A stretch of 64,000 nt of DNA, from positions 18,709,063 to 18,773,062 of the forward strand of contig CM037472.1 of the NCBI GenBank assembly GCA_021014325.1, given 5' to 3'. Positions within the stretch are counted from its first letter, which is position 1; each line of letters starts with the position of its first letter. Below the pieces are notes generated by a model. The model was not told where the DNA came from. It did not search any database and was given only the letters and a program-made list of their open reading frames with translations. Below are positions 1 through 11,397 of this stretch, piece by piece. This DNA comes from Plazaster borealis. Taxonomy: Eukaryota > Echinodermata > Asteroidea > Forcipulatida > Labidiasteridae. The position numbers were made by a program, and so were the translations under genes.

Positions 1-3000
1 CACATTGAGATTTCCCTCCACAGACACCCATGGTGATTGCAAGGCTATGCACTACTGGCCTGTGGTCGATTTCACAAAACTCTTCCTAACTTAGGACTAG
101 TCCTAGGCAATGCTAAGAGACAGGACCAGTCTTAAGTTAAGACCAGTTACTGGTTCTAACTTCAGATAAGACTAGCCTTATCTCTTTGTGAAATCGGCCC
201 CTGGACATGTACGTCTGCTTTCACCTTGGATCTCATATTCACTCATTTGTAAATTAAACAGTTTTACCCACAAAGCAAGTGTAAAAAAAAAGGACAGTGA
301 CCTTCTTGCTGTGACTTCTTAAAGTATCATTTAAAAAAGGAAAAGGTTGTATGGCTTCCGACTGCCACCCCGTACAAAGATATTGATAAAATAGGGAGAC
401 CGCCAATATAGGGCTAGATAGCTCAGTTGGTAGAATGCCGGTGTGACAGGAGATTCTGTCCCCCCGGAGATTCTGTCCCCCCATACGGAGAACTGTGTAC
501 AAACTTCTTTTGATAAAGCCCTCTTTTGAATCCTCCTCCTCCAGCCCATGTTAATTTCCCGTATGGGGACAGAATCTCCGGGGGGACAGATTTCCCTGGG
601 ACACCGGCACATTTATCCGGAGGTCGTTGGTTCAAATCCTGCTCTAGTCAATTTTTCTTTGTTCAACCCCAAATTACAAAAAAAGGAAACCTGACAATAT
701 AGCAGTCCACTAAAAGTAACAACTTACCTGAGTGCATAGTTTGGAACAGCAACTGAGCAAAGCACAAAAAGTTGATACATGTCAGAGTGGATGGCATAAC
801 ATTTGTGGTCTTTTGCATGCATATACGTCTCTTTCACCATGTGAGTAAATGTAGCTGGAATGTCCCCCGACGGATCTTAAAAGGTAGCAAAGATGCTGGG
901 AGTAAGTTAAGTTGTTAAAATGGCACTCAATGAGTTTAATCAAATAAATAATTGATGAAGGTGGTTCATTAGCTAATTTATTTATTGTTTTGAAATTTAT
1001 TCATTTATTTATTGATAACCAACAGCGGTTAACCACCACTAACAGGTATCAGCAAATAAGAAATAAGAAAGCATAACAAACATTATATATGTTAATATTT
1101 AAATATTTAAGAGAATCATAAAAAGTAAATACATATAACGACGAAAAAATTATATAAAATAATATACAGTAAACCCACCGACACCCACCAGTACCTTCTC
1201 TCCAACAGTTGCCACCCTAGTCACTGTAAGAAGGCAATTGCTTACAGTCAGGCCTTACGTATCAGACGTATCTGTTCTACAGATACCCTGTACAAGAGGC
1301 GCTCATCAGAGCTAAGGAAACACCTTGTATCTAGGGGCCACAGCGAACGCAGGGTCCAACTTGCAATCAACAGGGCTCTCAACGTACCTCGTCATACTCT
1401 GTTGACTAACACGGGAACTAAAAAAGCTCCTACCAATAGAGTGGCCTTGGTCACCACCTTCCACCCCGAACTACCTAAACTTTCCTCAATCCTCAATAAT
1501 AACATGACCATCCTTCACTCCTCCAACAGGTTACACTCAGCAATCCCTGAGGTCCCCATGGTTGCATTCCGCCGTCCTAAGAACCTGGGTGACATCCTAG
1601 TCAGGGCCAAACTTCCCCCAGGTACAGTCCGAACAGAACCCTCAACAGAAATACTGGGCTGTCACAAATGTACCCGTTCCAAATGTAGAACGTGTCTGTA
1701 CATCAAGCCCTCACTTAAGGTAAAGAGTCATATCACTGGCTCTTCATACAACATCAAGACCGACTCCCAATGTAGCACACCTAATGTAGTCTATGTCATA
1801 TCATGTAAGAGATGTGGGCCACAATATGTGGGAGGGACTAAGACCAAACTCAGTCTTCGCTTTGCGAATCATGTCTCTTCCATAAAGACCAAGAAACCGT
1901 ACCCAGTCTCTATCCACTTCAACAGCCCCAACCATAGTGTCAAGGATGTTGAACTTCTGGTGATTGAAGCTTGCAATGGTGATGACACACACCACAAGCA
2001 TAGAGAATCACACTGGATTCACCAACTCAAGACAGTCCAACCCTTTGGACTAAACATAAACACTGGTGTTAAATAACTTCCCATTACCCTCCACTTCACT
2101 CCTCTGCCTGATAATTCATTTGTTGTATATATTCTGTAAATAAAGTGTAAATAAACACATTTTTTTCTGTCAATAATTTTTTTTTTTTTTTTATTTTTTT
2201 TTTTAAATAAATTTCTTACTATAAATATCTCATGTAGTAACCTTTTTTTCCACAGGTCCCTCACACCTATTTTTAATATCATCCTACCTTTGATCTTGCC
2301 ATTCTTTAATTGACCATTGTTAGTTGCATCATGATGCAACTTGCTCTCCAATCCTACCCTTTCATGTTTCCCTGCATTGTTATCGAACAATGCATTTACC
2401 ACTTTTATGGTCCAGTAATCCATCCTTTCATACTATACATCCTTTGTCCTCACCACTTTACTCCTATTGGTTCATAGCCACCAATTGTTTCTGAAATAGA
2501 AACTTTGATTGGCTATAATTTTCCCGCTTCTTTCTGGATCCTTCCCTTAATCCCTTTCCCCTCTCTTTTTCTATAAATGGATATGTATTTGTTTGTACTT
2601 GTTTTATGCCTCTGAAGAAGGTCCGGTCTGGACCGAAAGCTAAGGCCATCTACCCTACTTATTAAATAATAATTAAAATATATAAATATACATGTAAAAA
2701 ATAAAGCAATATACAAATCAACCATTAAAATGACCCAAACACTTGGAAATAAAGAAGATCCACATTAATAACCAGAAACGAAAAACAAAACAAATATGAA
2801 ACATATGGGAAGGAAGTAAGCGAATCAGCTAGAAGACACCTATAAATATAAATACAAATATTACTATGGAAATAATTTATAGAAGCACCAAACACATCAC
2901 ACATCCCATGGAGCCGGTTGTAGGCAGACAAGATTCTTGAAACAAAGCCTTGTTTGGTGACCTCAACCTGACAACAGGGAACATGCAAAATGATCTAATG

Positions 3001-6000
3001 CAATGCTGAGGAACATGTAAACAGTAAGGATTGGCATCGGTTAAATTAAAGAGGTTGTAAATGTGTTTGTACAGAAACAAGCAATCATTAAAGGCACTGT
3101 ACACGTTTGGTAATTACTCAAAATATATATTAGCATAAAAACTTACTTGGTAACAAGCAACAGAGAGCTGTTGATAGTATAAAACATTGTGAGAAGCGAC
3201 TCCCTCTGAAGTAACGTAGTTTTTGAGAAAGAGGTAATTTCTCACTAAAATAATAAAAACTTCTTGCAAGAAGTTTTTATTCCTATCTGAAAGCACACAA
3301 ATTTGTTTAATGAGGGTTTTTTTTTCTTTCATCATTTTCTTGCAACTTCGATGACCAATCGAGCCCAAATTTTCACAGGCTTGTTATTTTATACATATGT
3401 TGGGATACACCAAGTGAGAACACTGGTCTTTGATAATTACCAAACGTGTTCAGTGCCTTTAACTGTTCTGTCCATAAACTTTCATTTCATCAGCAAACAA
3501 GAGAGAATTATTCGTAAGACAGTAATCAAACCTCCTCCATCTACCAACCCCACAGAGGAACAGCCACCATTTCTCTCAACCAGAGCTGTGTATTGAGAGA
3601 GTTGCGACAACTTGCGACTAGAAGCCATTTTCGGTCAAAAAAATGCATGTATACACACAGGGTGCCAGACTAGACTGCACATTGGGTTGTGCTACATCTG
3701 GTTCGAAAATGGCGTCCAGTGACCACGCGACCAAAGCAAACTGGTCCCTCTGTCACAACTTTTACACAGCTCTGCTCTCACCTTTTCTCTGCGGACTATG
3801 GTATGCTGGGAAAAGTGTTCCTACTGTGTTCCTGTAGAAAGAGTTCAGGACCTGTCTTCTGCGTGTGTGTGTCAAAGGTCGTCTGTCTGCTGCACTACCT
3901 TCTTGTATGGGTAAACGACAGCTTGAGAGACACTTGTGCTGGTCAGTATTTACAATCAGAAACCTAATACAGAAAAATACAGATATAAAATGAGACACTT
4001 TTCAGACACTAGGTGGCAGCAGACTTTACTGTGTCAAATTCATTGTTGTAAAGAAAATTGTGATAACCAAGAATTATACAAACAATGAAAAGTTGCCCAG
4101 TATGTCTGCTTGATCATCTCTCATTCATCTATTGCCAGTTTATACAATTGTTAAGGGTCAATCCTGAAATTAAAATGAACAGAAATCAGTAGAAAGGATT
4201 TCTATGGAGGATTGATACTGGTGAGATAATAATAATAATAATAATACAAAATAGTATTTATATTGCGCCAGAATCTGCCTCAAAAGACACTCAAGGTGCT
4301 TTACAGAACTAAAGATGTAAAACAAGAAGCCAATAAAAGCATAACAAAACCATTTCACAACTGTAATCAAAAACAAAATTACTAGAACAAAACAAAAACA
4401 GACAGAGCCTAAAAAGAGTAAAAATTTAATAATCAGTAAACAACTAACAACTGAAAGGGGTCCTAAAAGGAAGAATATAAAAAGTATCGTTAATCAAACA
4501 TTAACACACTTCATGCACGCAGACAATGCATCATAATTTTAATAATAGATAATTAATTAAAATAAAAGAAGTAATCAATTAAGATGAATCGGGCAAAAGA
4601 TAAACACACTAAAAGACATTGGCTATTCCAAAGTACTAAAATTAATCAATATACAGAAAAAAAATAAAGACAATAGGATCAAATGACAAAAGGGATAAAC
4701 AAAAAATGTGATATAAGAGGGGAGAGGTTACCAGCATACGCAACCTCAGCCAGATCTCCCGCATCTGGCTATTAAAATAAAAACATATAAAAACAGTGGT
4801 GAACAGTAACATGACAAGAGGGGACAAGTTACCAGCACATGCACCCTTACCCAGATGCTCAGCATCTGACGTTTACAGTCAAAAGCAAATAGAATTATGC
4901 ATGCATTTAAAATACACACCATGTCCATTGTACATGTACCATAAACCTGTAAACACTCACAGACATTCAATGGTAAAATACACAAAGAAGTGAGAAATAG
5001 AGGGATCGCATAATGATGCCAGGATAATGCAAAATATCTGGAACAAGTATTCCTTTAAAGGCACTGAATACGTTTGGTAATTGTCAAAGACCAGTGTTCT
5101 CACTTGGTGTATCCCAACATATGCATAAAATAACAAGCCTGTGAAAATTTGGGCTCAATTGGTTATCGAAGTTGCAAGAAAATGATGAAAGAAAAAACAC
5201 CCTTGTTGTACAAATTTGTGTGCTTTCAGATAGGAATAAAAACTTCTTGCTAGAAGTTTTTATTATTATGTGAGAAATTACCTCTTTCTCAAAAACTACG
5301 TTACTTCAGAGGGAGTCGTTTCCTACAATGTTTTATACTATCAACAGCTCTCCGTTGCTTGTTACCAAGTAAGTTTTTATGCTAATATTTGTTTTGAGTC
5401 ATTACCAAACGTGTACGATACCTTTAAAGTCAATAAATGAGTCTTTAGTGCTCTCTCGAACTGATTAGTGCAGACCACTGAAATTATGTGTGAAGGAAGG
5501 TTGTTCCAGAGGGATGCAGCAGAATATTGGAAATCAAGAGTACCCCATAGTGATGGGTGGGAGGGACAATAGGTTTGACAGATTGTGAAGACCGTAGGTT
5601 CCGTGTTGGGATGTGTCTCAAGATCATTCAAGATTAATTAACCCTCCTACAGGAGCATACTCGATGATGCATTCAAATCTCTAATACTGTGAACGCAACG
5701 GTGAAGTAACCCATGCCATACTTTTCTGTCATTGTATTTGTATGTATGGTCGATCAGTGCCACAGATTGCCACTGCAGATACTGACCAGGGTTGAGAGAC
5801 TTATCTCTTCCAACAGTGGCCCAAATTCCATTGCAATTAGGCACAGCTGGCAGATTCTCCAATTTACCACTCACAATAAATTGAAGTACCTTGAGGAAAT
5901 GGCTGTACTCTCTTCATGGGCATGTGTGTGCCTCAAAATGCCAGTGTTGTGGCACAGTGAAGTATGGGTTGTTTGTCTCAAGAAACACGCTGATAGTAGG

Positions 6001-9000
6001 AGGGTTAACTACCAATCCTGTACTTTGTATAATGAAAAGAAGAGCCAGAATATTATTAATAAATTTAGGTATTTCCTCACCCAAGAATCCCAGAATCTAT
6101 ACGGAGACTCTTTGGTACATATTGACCAGCGACTGCAGCCTTCTGACATGCCCGCAGCGACTCAACATGTGCCCGCCAGGCTGATTCAACCAATGAGGTC
6201 TCTGCTTCAGCCAGAGTGGGTGTGGCCAAACAGAGGACACTGACAACGACGCCTGGGAGGAGACTTATGCTCAGAAGACGATGAGGAATCTAATTAAGTT
6301 TGAGAAACAAATTAAATAAGAAGTTTAATACCCAAAATCAAGTTAACTAAGAACCCTCCTACTGTCTGACCGTTCAATATCATCCACATTGTTTGAATGA
6401 ATGATTAACTGTGCAGCCTGCAATATTATGTGGTGAATGCATCAATACAGTCATATCAGTACAAATATATAGTTCTGTGCACAGTTGTTCCACCATACAC
6501 TTGTCCATTTGCTAGTATTACTTTTCTAGATCACACAAAAACCTAGGTAATACTTCATTTTATTATGAATTTTTTGATCCACATAGCGAAAGTAGTAGTC
6601 CCGCCCAGGTAGTAGTTAATAAGCAGGACAATTCTTTTCAAAACTGAGAAGTCTCCGAATTCTGAATATTCTACTCTGTGGCAGTAGAATAAAAAGCAAG
6701 ACAAGTTTTCTAAGAACAAACCCTACCTAGCAAGTAGATATACACATGGTGGTACCGCAAACCAAATATATATGAATTTTTTTATTTTGGTTTTACCTTT
6801 GGACTTGCATGGGGTAAATAGATAGGAACATCACTTGAAGTTCCCGAGGGTAAAGTGTTGACAAAAGCGGCCAGCAGCACCTCCTCTTGGCCAGTCAGGT
6901 TCCACCATTTATCTGTGGCTACTACTAGATGACCATTACAGTGTAAGCAGCCAAAGGTGCTATCTGCATCGTTGACAAAGGATTCCAGTGGCTGCTATTG
7001 ACAACAAATGAAGAGGAACTTCAATATTAATAATAATATAATAATATCAAAGTCTTATATAGCGCACGTATCTACCAAACAAGGTACTCAAGGCGCTTAG
7101 TATATACTTTAAACAGAAAGATGGGTTATTGAAGTTATGAATTATGAGACCCAATTATGTAGCACCTTATAATGTTTTTTACAAGGTGCTACGGCGCATT
7201 CAGCAGCCACAACCAGGAGGTATTAATGTAACCAGGAGGTATAATGTACAGGATTGGTAAGGATAAAAAACATCATTGTTTAATTTTAGTCTGAAAGCTT
7301 ACTGATTATGAAGTTCATACTAAAAACCACCTTTTCTGTGAAATCTTTCCCTCTGAAATGAGGTCATATTCAAGAAAACCGTATCTGAAAACCCTTAAAA
7401 AACACAACAGCTGATTTCGGTTGTTACTACCAAAATCAAGGACAATGTGTTTACATGCTGAAAATTGCGCATGGTTTTTCACTATTTTCTCCTGACTCAT
7501 ACAACAAATTAAGCCCAAATTTTCACAGGTTTGTTATTTCATGTATATGGTTAATCACACAAAACATGAACACTGTCTCGGACAATTTTGTCAGCTCTAA
7601 CAATTCTGTAAATGCGGCAAACCTCACCTGTAGTGTTGAATTTTCTGGAGAAGCTATTACATCCACAGCTTCACACACAGAACCAAAGAATTCTGTGCTG
7701 ACTAAGAGCGAATCAATCACCCCCAAACAAACCTGCAGGAAAGACATATCACCATATCAAATAAATAGTCAGTTTTACAATTTAATTTTACAAAGATCTA
7801 TAATAACCAACCAAACAGAAGAAAGGGAGACAGAAAAACAAAGCAATTTAAACAATTCTTAGTTTTATTATATGTCATAATAATTGTTTTATTTGTTACA
7901 GAGGCTATCTTCTTCTTATTTAGGAAATGAGTCAAGTGTTCTAGAGGGAAATATTTGATATTTTGAGAATTGATTTGAAAACCGAATACATTACAGGGTT
8001 CTCCCCATGCACAAGCTAGCATATCGGGTCGATACGCACGAATTGCGTGCCGATACGCACACATTTTGGCCGATACGCAAAAAGATTCAGCCAATTTTTT
8101 TTTAATACAGTAGTTTCACAAAAAACATGAAAAGAAAACCATAAAGAATGCTCCAAATTACAGAGTAGGGCTTTGACAACCAAGAAAAACACCAGGTAGA
8201 AAACATTCCAAAGACGTTGTTTCAATTCAGTGCGCTTCGGCCAAACATCCCAAAATTTTGGCCCAGAATGCCCCCCAGTTTTGAAAAAACCTGGGGTCAA
8301 CCCTGCATTATGAACGCTTACAAATAAACAACTATGCACTTTTTTCCTTCAAATAAAGTGGTTATTAAATCATTATTTTAAATCATTGACTCACTTTTAA
8401 GTCTCTTCTCAGCCGTTCTACATTTTTGATGTTTTCAAGAGTATCCAGACCTATGAACATCACCTGCAAGCAAGTTAAAATTTGCATCAAGATAAACAAT
8501 AATAATAACTAGTTCTTACATAGCGCATTAGTGCCTGGTCTATGGCCAATTGTAATCTTTCTCAGTTCCCTGGGGAGTATACAGCCCGGGCTGTCACGGC
8601 GCTCTGAAGGATTTTTCAAACATAGTATCAACCTCTACCCTCGCAGGTACCCATTTAAACCCCTGGGTGAAGAGAAGCAATTAGGCCTATAGTAAAGCAT
8701 CTTGCTCAAGGACACAAGTGTCATGACCGGGACTCAAACCCACGTCCCGATGATACATTATCATGTCAAGAAATGGAAATCGGACAACTTTTTAAATTTA
8801 TCCTGATTTAGTTTGTAAAACCTTTAAGAGGTTTTCTTTTTTCTGAATGAGTTGAGTATTTAAAAGCAGTTCTTGCTGTCAACAAAATGACTCTTCAGTA
8901 TATGACAAACTAATTTACATCGTCAAGACAGATGAGCAAAACTAAGCAGTCTACTTTTAATGTCACTAAAGGTTTCCTTTTCTAAGAAGGAATAACATAT

Positions 9001-11069
9001 GACGACTTTTGCTGAAGTTGGTTCTACTATATGGAACAATTTGCCTGAACAATAGAACTGCAACTCTCAAATTTTAATCAAATTAGAACTTCATTAAACA
9101 CTTATAGTCAATAATGTTTCCTTCATAATTGTAGCGTTTCCATTTAGTTCAATCAAATCAAACCTCAAGACTAAAAAGTGACTCAACCTACCATAGTATG
9201 GAAGATATGATTTAGTAGTGTATTAAGATGAACGTCACTGCATCCATCATCAGGCATGATGAGCACTAACGTAACACTATGGAAGCAAACACAGACAAAC
9301 ACCAATAAATAACTCACTGGACGAAGGAACTGGGCACTCAATCAGATGCAAATAAAGGGAGGTGAAATGTTGATTCCAGTGTGTAGCTAAAACAATTTGC
9401 TACAAATTATATCAGGCCTGGAATTACACGGTGGCCAAGGAGGCCATGGCCTCTGTTGCTCCTGGTTTTGGCCTTGGTGTCCCTTCAAAAGTTTCCCTTT
9501 TTCCAATGGAAGTGCCCTTTGCAAAATGAAAATGGCCTTGCTCTCTCAAAATGAGATTCCAGACCTGTTAAATCATAGACTTGGAGTTTTCCCTTCTAGT
9601 CTTGAGAGAGAGGGCAAATGTACTCTTCCTGAGAAAACTGCAAATTAACAAAATTTGAAAAAGGCCATCGAGTCCAAAACCCGCTCGGTGATTTCCGCTT
9701 GCACAAATAATTAGAAACATGGAATCAAATGTTGTGTAATTTCACCATAACAGAGCACAGTTGAAGCCATTACTACTTAGTAGTAGTAGCAGCAGCAAGA
9801 AAATGGACACAACCGGCGCACAATAATTAGCGCACAACCGTTCCAGTTGACTTTTTTGGAAGGTTTGCTTATTAAGTCCTGCACCACAGGCAATGGATGC
9901 AATGCCCTGTGAAATTTCAAGTTTAGTGTCACTGTCCAATAAAACATCACACACAATGTAGGAGAAACAAAGAAGGGTGGAGGGAAGAATCAAAGTGAAT
10001 AAAATGGAAGACGCATTAATTTAACACCAGTTCTCATTTCAAATCATGCAAATTAATTGAATTTTTTTGTTAGTGCATTTGTGTTTACCTTTCATGGAAA
10101 ACTTTCCATACCACTTTGGCTTCTTCTGTTGTAGTACTCTGTAAACCAACGCTGTGACTTTGAGCAAACATCTGAACTCCGTACAGCATGCCTTGCTCCG
10201 CAAAAGCCAACTAGATGAAGTATGTATTAAGATAGAAACAAAATCCTGACATAAATAATGAATTTGTTTGTGGTAAGTAAGCAGTATAGACTTGATGTTT
10301 TGATATTGATTAGCAAACTTCACTGTCAGTGTCATATCACTATACCGAATCTTGTCTTGTAGGTCTCCGAACGAAATCCACTTGTTTCACCATAAAATCA
10401 ATGACAATCGGAAAAGTTTCCGCAGCATGCCTCCAACTGATTATTTTTTTTTCCTGTTTTCCACCTATCTCCAAATGGAAAGCAGGGGGAAAAAAAATAA
10501 TAATAAAAAAAAATAAGTTGGAGGCATGCTGCGGAAACTTTTCCTGACAATCGAATAATATCTATCAATCAATCTTTTCATGCCATTCCGAAAACAAATA
10601 AATTACAATTTTAGAGTGTGATTTCCAATCTCTGGACTTGTGTTCATTTCTCGATGTAGAGGGGGTTCACAGCATCAGGGCAAGAGAGCCATAACAATTT
10701 CAATTTGCCTAATTGGGTTTGCCCGGTCATTGCCGGTGTTTCTGGCAAACTCCGGAAGAGCTTTTGGCCACTTTATGTAATTCATTCTCATCAGTCACCT
10801 GTACATGTACATCCCGATGTGTGGAGATTATGCAGTAAGCCTATTTCCCCCAGAACCAGAACTTCAGAAAAGATGATTAAAATTAAATAAATGATAATGA
10901 GAGATGGGATCCAGTTGAAAATTTTTATTTAATAATATTATATTTTGTTTGTTTAATCCTCTTGTTTACTCACGGCTTTTGACTGCCCCTTTGATCTTGT
11001 AAACAACGGAAGTCCACCATCATTAGTGAGACAAAGTAAGTAAATTGACGTGTTGTCATCCATTTTCAT
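1..11069 (-). CDS. FUZ: Fuzzy planar cell polarity protein (FUZ), 10 exons, 3' end cut by window edge
   Basis: FUZ works with Inturned and Wdpcp in the CPLANE complex, which promotes ciliogenesis and vesicle trafficking; the Intu-Fuz pair is a Rab23 exchange factor built on longin-type folds. Coding exons read right to left: 10974-11069, 10089-10210, 9192-9276, 8395-8463, 7628-7732, 6797-6994, 6081-6289, 3782-3963, 728-875 and 1-44 (partial). All junctions are GT/AG and phases match throughout. The visible coding length is 1,258 bases, about 419 residues, close to the roughly 418 of vertebrate FUZ, so little is missing. Recognisable blocks: YLLCLTNDGGLPLF at the N-terminus, VVWKVFHES, LENIKNVERLRRDLK, VVATDKWWNL, YLPHASPK, IPHRLLSISLLPG and RRRQVLNSFY. 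The start ATG at 11067-11069 has a second ATG two codons on, so the exact start is uncertain by two residues. Confidence 0.9.
61..203. repeat. Small foldback element (TIR GTGAAATCG type)
   Basis: The ends TCGATTTCACAAA and TTTGTGAAATCG are inverted around about 120 bases rich in TAAG/ACCAG motifs that also pair. It is a MITE-like sequence in the last FUZ intron, with no coding content. Confidence 0.6.
411..650 (+). repeat. tRNA-like SINE head split by a foldback
   Basis: An A-box-like TAGCTCAGTTGGTAGA at 419-434 and a B-box-like GGTTCAAATCC at 629-639 are separated by about 190 bases instead of the usual 30-40. The extra DNA is a hairpin: GCCGGTGT followed by two copies of GGAGATTCTGTCCCCCC on the left (from 437) matches its reverse complement on the right (about 560-610). 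A second sequence with the same TCAAATCCTG..TAGT..TTTTCTTTG end lies near 22,970. It is probably a tRNA-derived interspersed repeat, not a working tRNA. Confidence 0.6.
728..3963 (-). CDS. FUZ: FUZ exons 8 and 9 separated by a 2.9-kb transposon-filled intron
   Basis: Exon 8 (3782-3963) begins with the last base of a split Gly codon, reads FLIVNTDQHKCL and later RRRQVLNSFYRNTVGTLFP, and ends one base into a codon. Exon 9 (728-875) completes it as Asp and reads HKCYAIHSDMYQLFVLCSV. The intron between them (876-3781) contains the Penelope-like fragment and one TTAA foldback element. Confidence 0.82.
1168..2690 (+). mobile_element. Penelope-like retroelement, 5'-truncated, GIY-YIG endonuclease end intact
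   Basis: An open frame runs from about 1168 to the stop at 2074-2076, longer than its first ATG suggests. It opens with KPTDTHQYL and HCKKAIAYSQALRIRR, typical of the end of the Penelope reverse transcriptase. It continues with the Cys cluster CHKCTRSKCRTC, and then a GIY-YIG-type nuclease region (NVVYVISCKRCGPQYVGGT, LRFANH, WIHQL). In this frame the tyrosine pair is VVYVIS..QYVG, as in other Penelope nucleases. The 3' untranslated part to about 2690 includes CTGAAGA, a GGTCC/GGACC hairpin and GAAA at 2613-2640. It sits in a FUZ intron in antisense orientation. Most of the reverse transcriptase is missing. Confidence 0.85.
3088..3462. mobile_element. TTAA-flanked foldback MITE, family 1, copy A
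   Basis: The element begins TTAAAGGCACTGTACACG and ends with the inverse, ACGTGTTCAGTGCCTTTAA. A central perfect palindrome AAAACTTCTTGCAAGAAGTTTT sits at about 3257-3278. Other copies lie at 5055, 20567, 25895, 38102, 41950 and 47159. TTAA target duplication is typical of piggyBac-like non-autonomous elements. Confidence 0.85.
4230..4340 (-). repeat. SINE/LINE 3'-tail fragment (GCGC tail)
   Basis: An AATAATAATAATAAT microsatellite followed by ATTTATATTGCGCCAGAATC and CTCAAGGTGCTTTACAG. This is the reverse complement of the 3' tail shared by many non-LTR elements in marine invertebrates. Related tails lie at about 7040, 8505, 23,725, 40,030 and 55,300. Confidence 0.5.
5055..5427. mobile_element. 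TTAA foldback MITE, family 1, copy B
   Basis: TTAAAGGCACTGAATACG to CGTGTACGATACCTTTAA, with the same internal body and CTTCTTGCTAGAAG palindrome as copy A. It lies in FUZ intron 7. Confidence 0.85.
5430..5640 (-). mobile_element. LINE reverse-transcriptase C-terminal remnant
   Basis: The minus-strand frame contains SAASLWNNLPSHI and FERALKTHLL, the characteristic tail of CR1/L2-type non-LTR reverse transcriptases. It is short, bounded by a MITE on each side, and clearly a relic. Confidence 0.6.
5638..6008. mobile_element. TTAA foldback element, CCCTCCTAC type
   Basis: TTAACCCTCCTAC at the left and GTAGGAGGGTTAA at the right are inverted ends with TTAA at both borders. The internal 340 bases carry spurious frames only. 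The right end is 73 bases from FUZ exon 7. Confidence 0.6.
6081..6994 (-). CDS. FUZ: FUZ exons 6 and 7 (central longin-like region)
   Basis: Exon 6 (6797-6994, 66 codons) carries FGCLHCNGHLVVATDKWWNL and ends YLPHASPK. Exon 7 (6081-6289) starts IPHRLLSISLLPG and ends SLRIDSGIL plus two bases. These are the best-conserved FUZ blocks visible and give the gene its identity. Confidence 0.88.
7028..7240 (-). repeat. SINE fragment, antisense
   Basis: Reads TATATAGCGCACGTATCTACC, AAGGTACTCAAGGCGCTTAG and CAAGGTGCTACGGCGC. The same order occurs in the fuller copy at 40,020-40,400. Only the 3' body and tail are present. Confidence 0.55.
7240..7605. mobile_element. Foldback MITE, family 3, copy A
   Basis: Ends in GTACAGGATTGGTAAGGAT on the left, with the body GTCTGAAAGCTTACTGATTATGAAG also found at 18,590 and 37,120 in inverse or direct order. 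The right end, near CTCTAACAATTCTGTAAAT, has drifted. It abuts FUZ exon 5 within about 25 bases. Confidence 0.6.
8500..8765 (-). repeat. SINE, antisense
   Basis: The tail ACATAGCGCATTAGTGCC is followed by a body with CTTGCTCAAGGACACAAGTG and a B-box-like GGGACTCAAACCCACG. It is the reverse complement of a tRNA-headed SINE. It lies just upstream of FUZ exon 4 in transcript orientation. Confidence 0.6.
10411..10542. repeat. Near-perfect inverted repeat in FUZ intron 1
   Basis: The left arm 10411-10438 (core TTTCCGCAGCATGCCTCCAA) and right arm 10515-10542 are exact reverse complements over about 28 bases. They enclose about 75 bases of T- and A-rich sequence. A transcript would form a strong hairpin. 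Confidence 0.8.
10974..11069 (-). CDS. FUZ: FUZ exon 1 with start codon
   Basis: 32 codons beginning MKMDDNTSIYLLCL and ending SKGQSKA before a GTGAGT donor at 10968-10973. It matches the N-terminal strand of the first longin-like domain of FUZ. It lies 328 bases from the start codon of the divergent integrase-derived gene. Confidence 0.85.
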
Positions 11070-11397
11070 GTTGTTTTGCAAGCTATCTATAGGCCTAGCT
11101 AGTTGTTGATTGAATGTTGTTGACAGAATCCGAGACCTTCCAGATCCAGTGGAAGAAGTTGACTACAAAATTGATGCGGCGCCCTCAATCGGCCGTGTTA
11201 TGTCAATGTACATGATGGTAAATTGTGTCGCTTCCATTTACGACAGCAAATCCTAGAAAATACTGCCGTCCTATAGAGCAACGCTAAGGAAATAATATCG
11301 CGACTAGCAAATTCTGTCGTTCTTTGTAGCAGGGAAATACGACGCTTTCCCCCCTCCAAACACGAAACTTAAAAACTTTTACAATTTGCAGTAAGCC
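11070..11397. promoter_or_regulatory. Divergent promoter interval between FUZ and the integrase-derived gene
   Basis: Only 328 bases separate the two start codons, which point away from each other, so both transcription starts must lie here. No clear TATA box is visible. GC-richer patches such as GATGCGGCGCCCTCAATCGG (about 11,172) suggest a CpG-type promoter. Confidence 0.5.

Noticed and set aside
2725..3104. Minus-strand frames resembling a LINE tail (LYKHIYNLFNLTDANP..)
   Set aside because: Vaguely similar to non-LTR reverse-transcriptase ends, but I could not find the conserved SFFPRT..WN.LP-type block, so it is not called.
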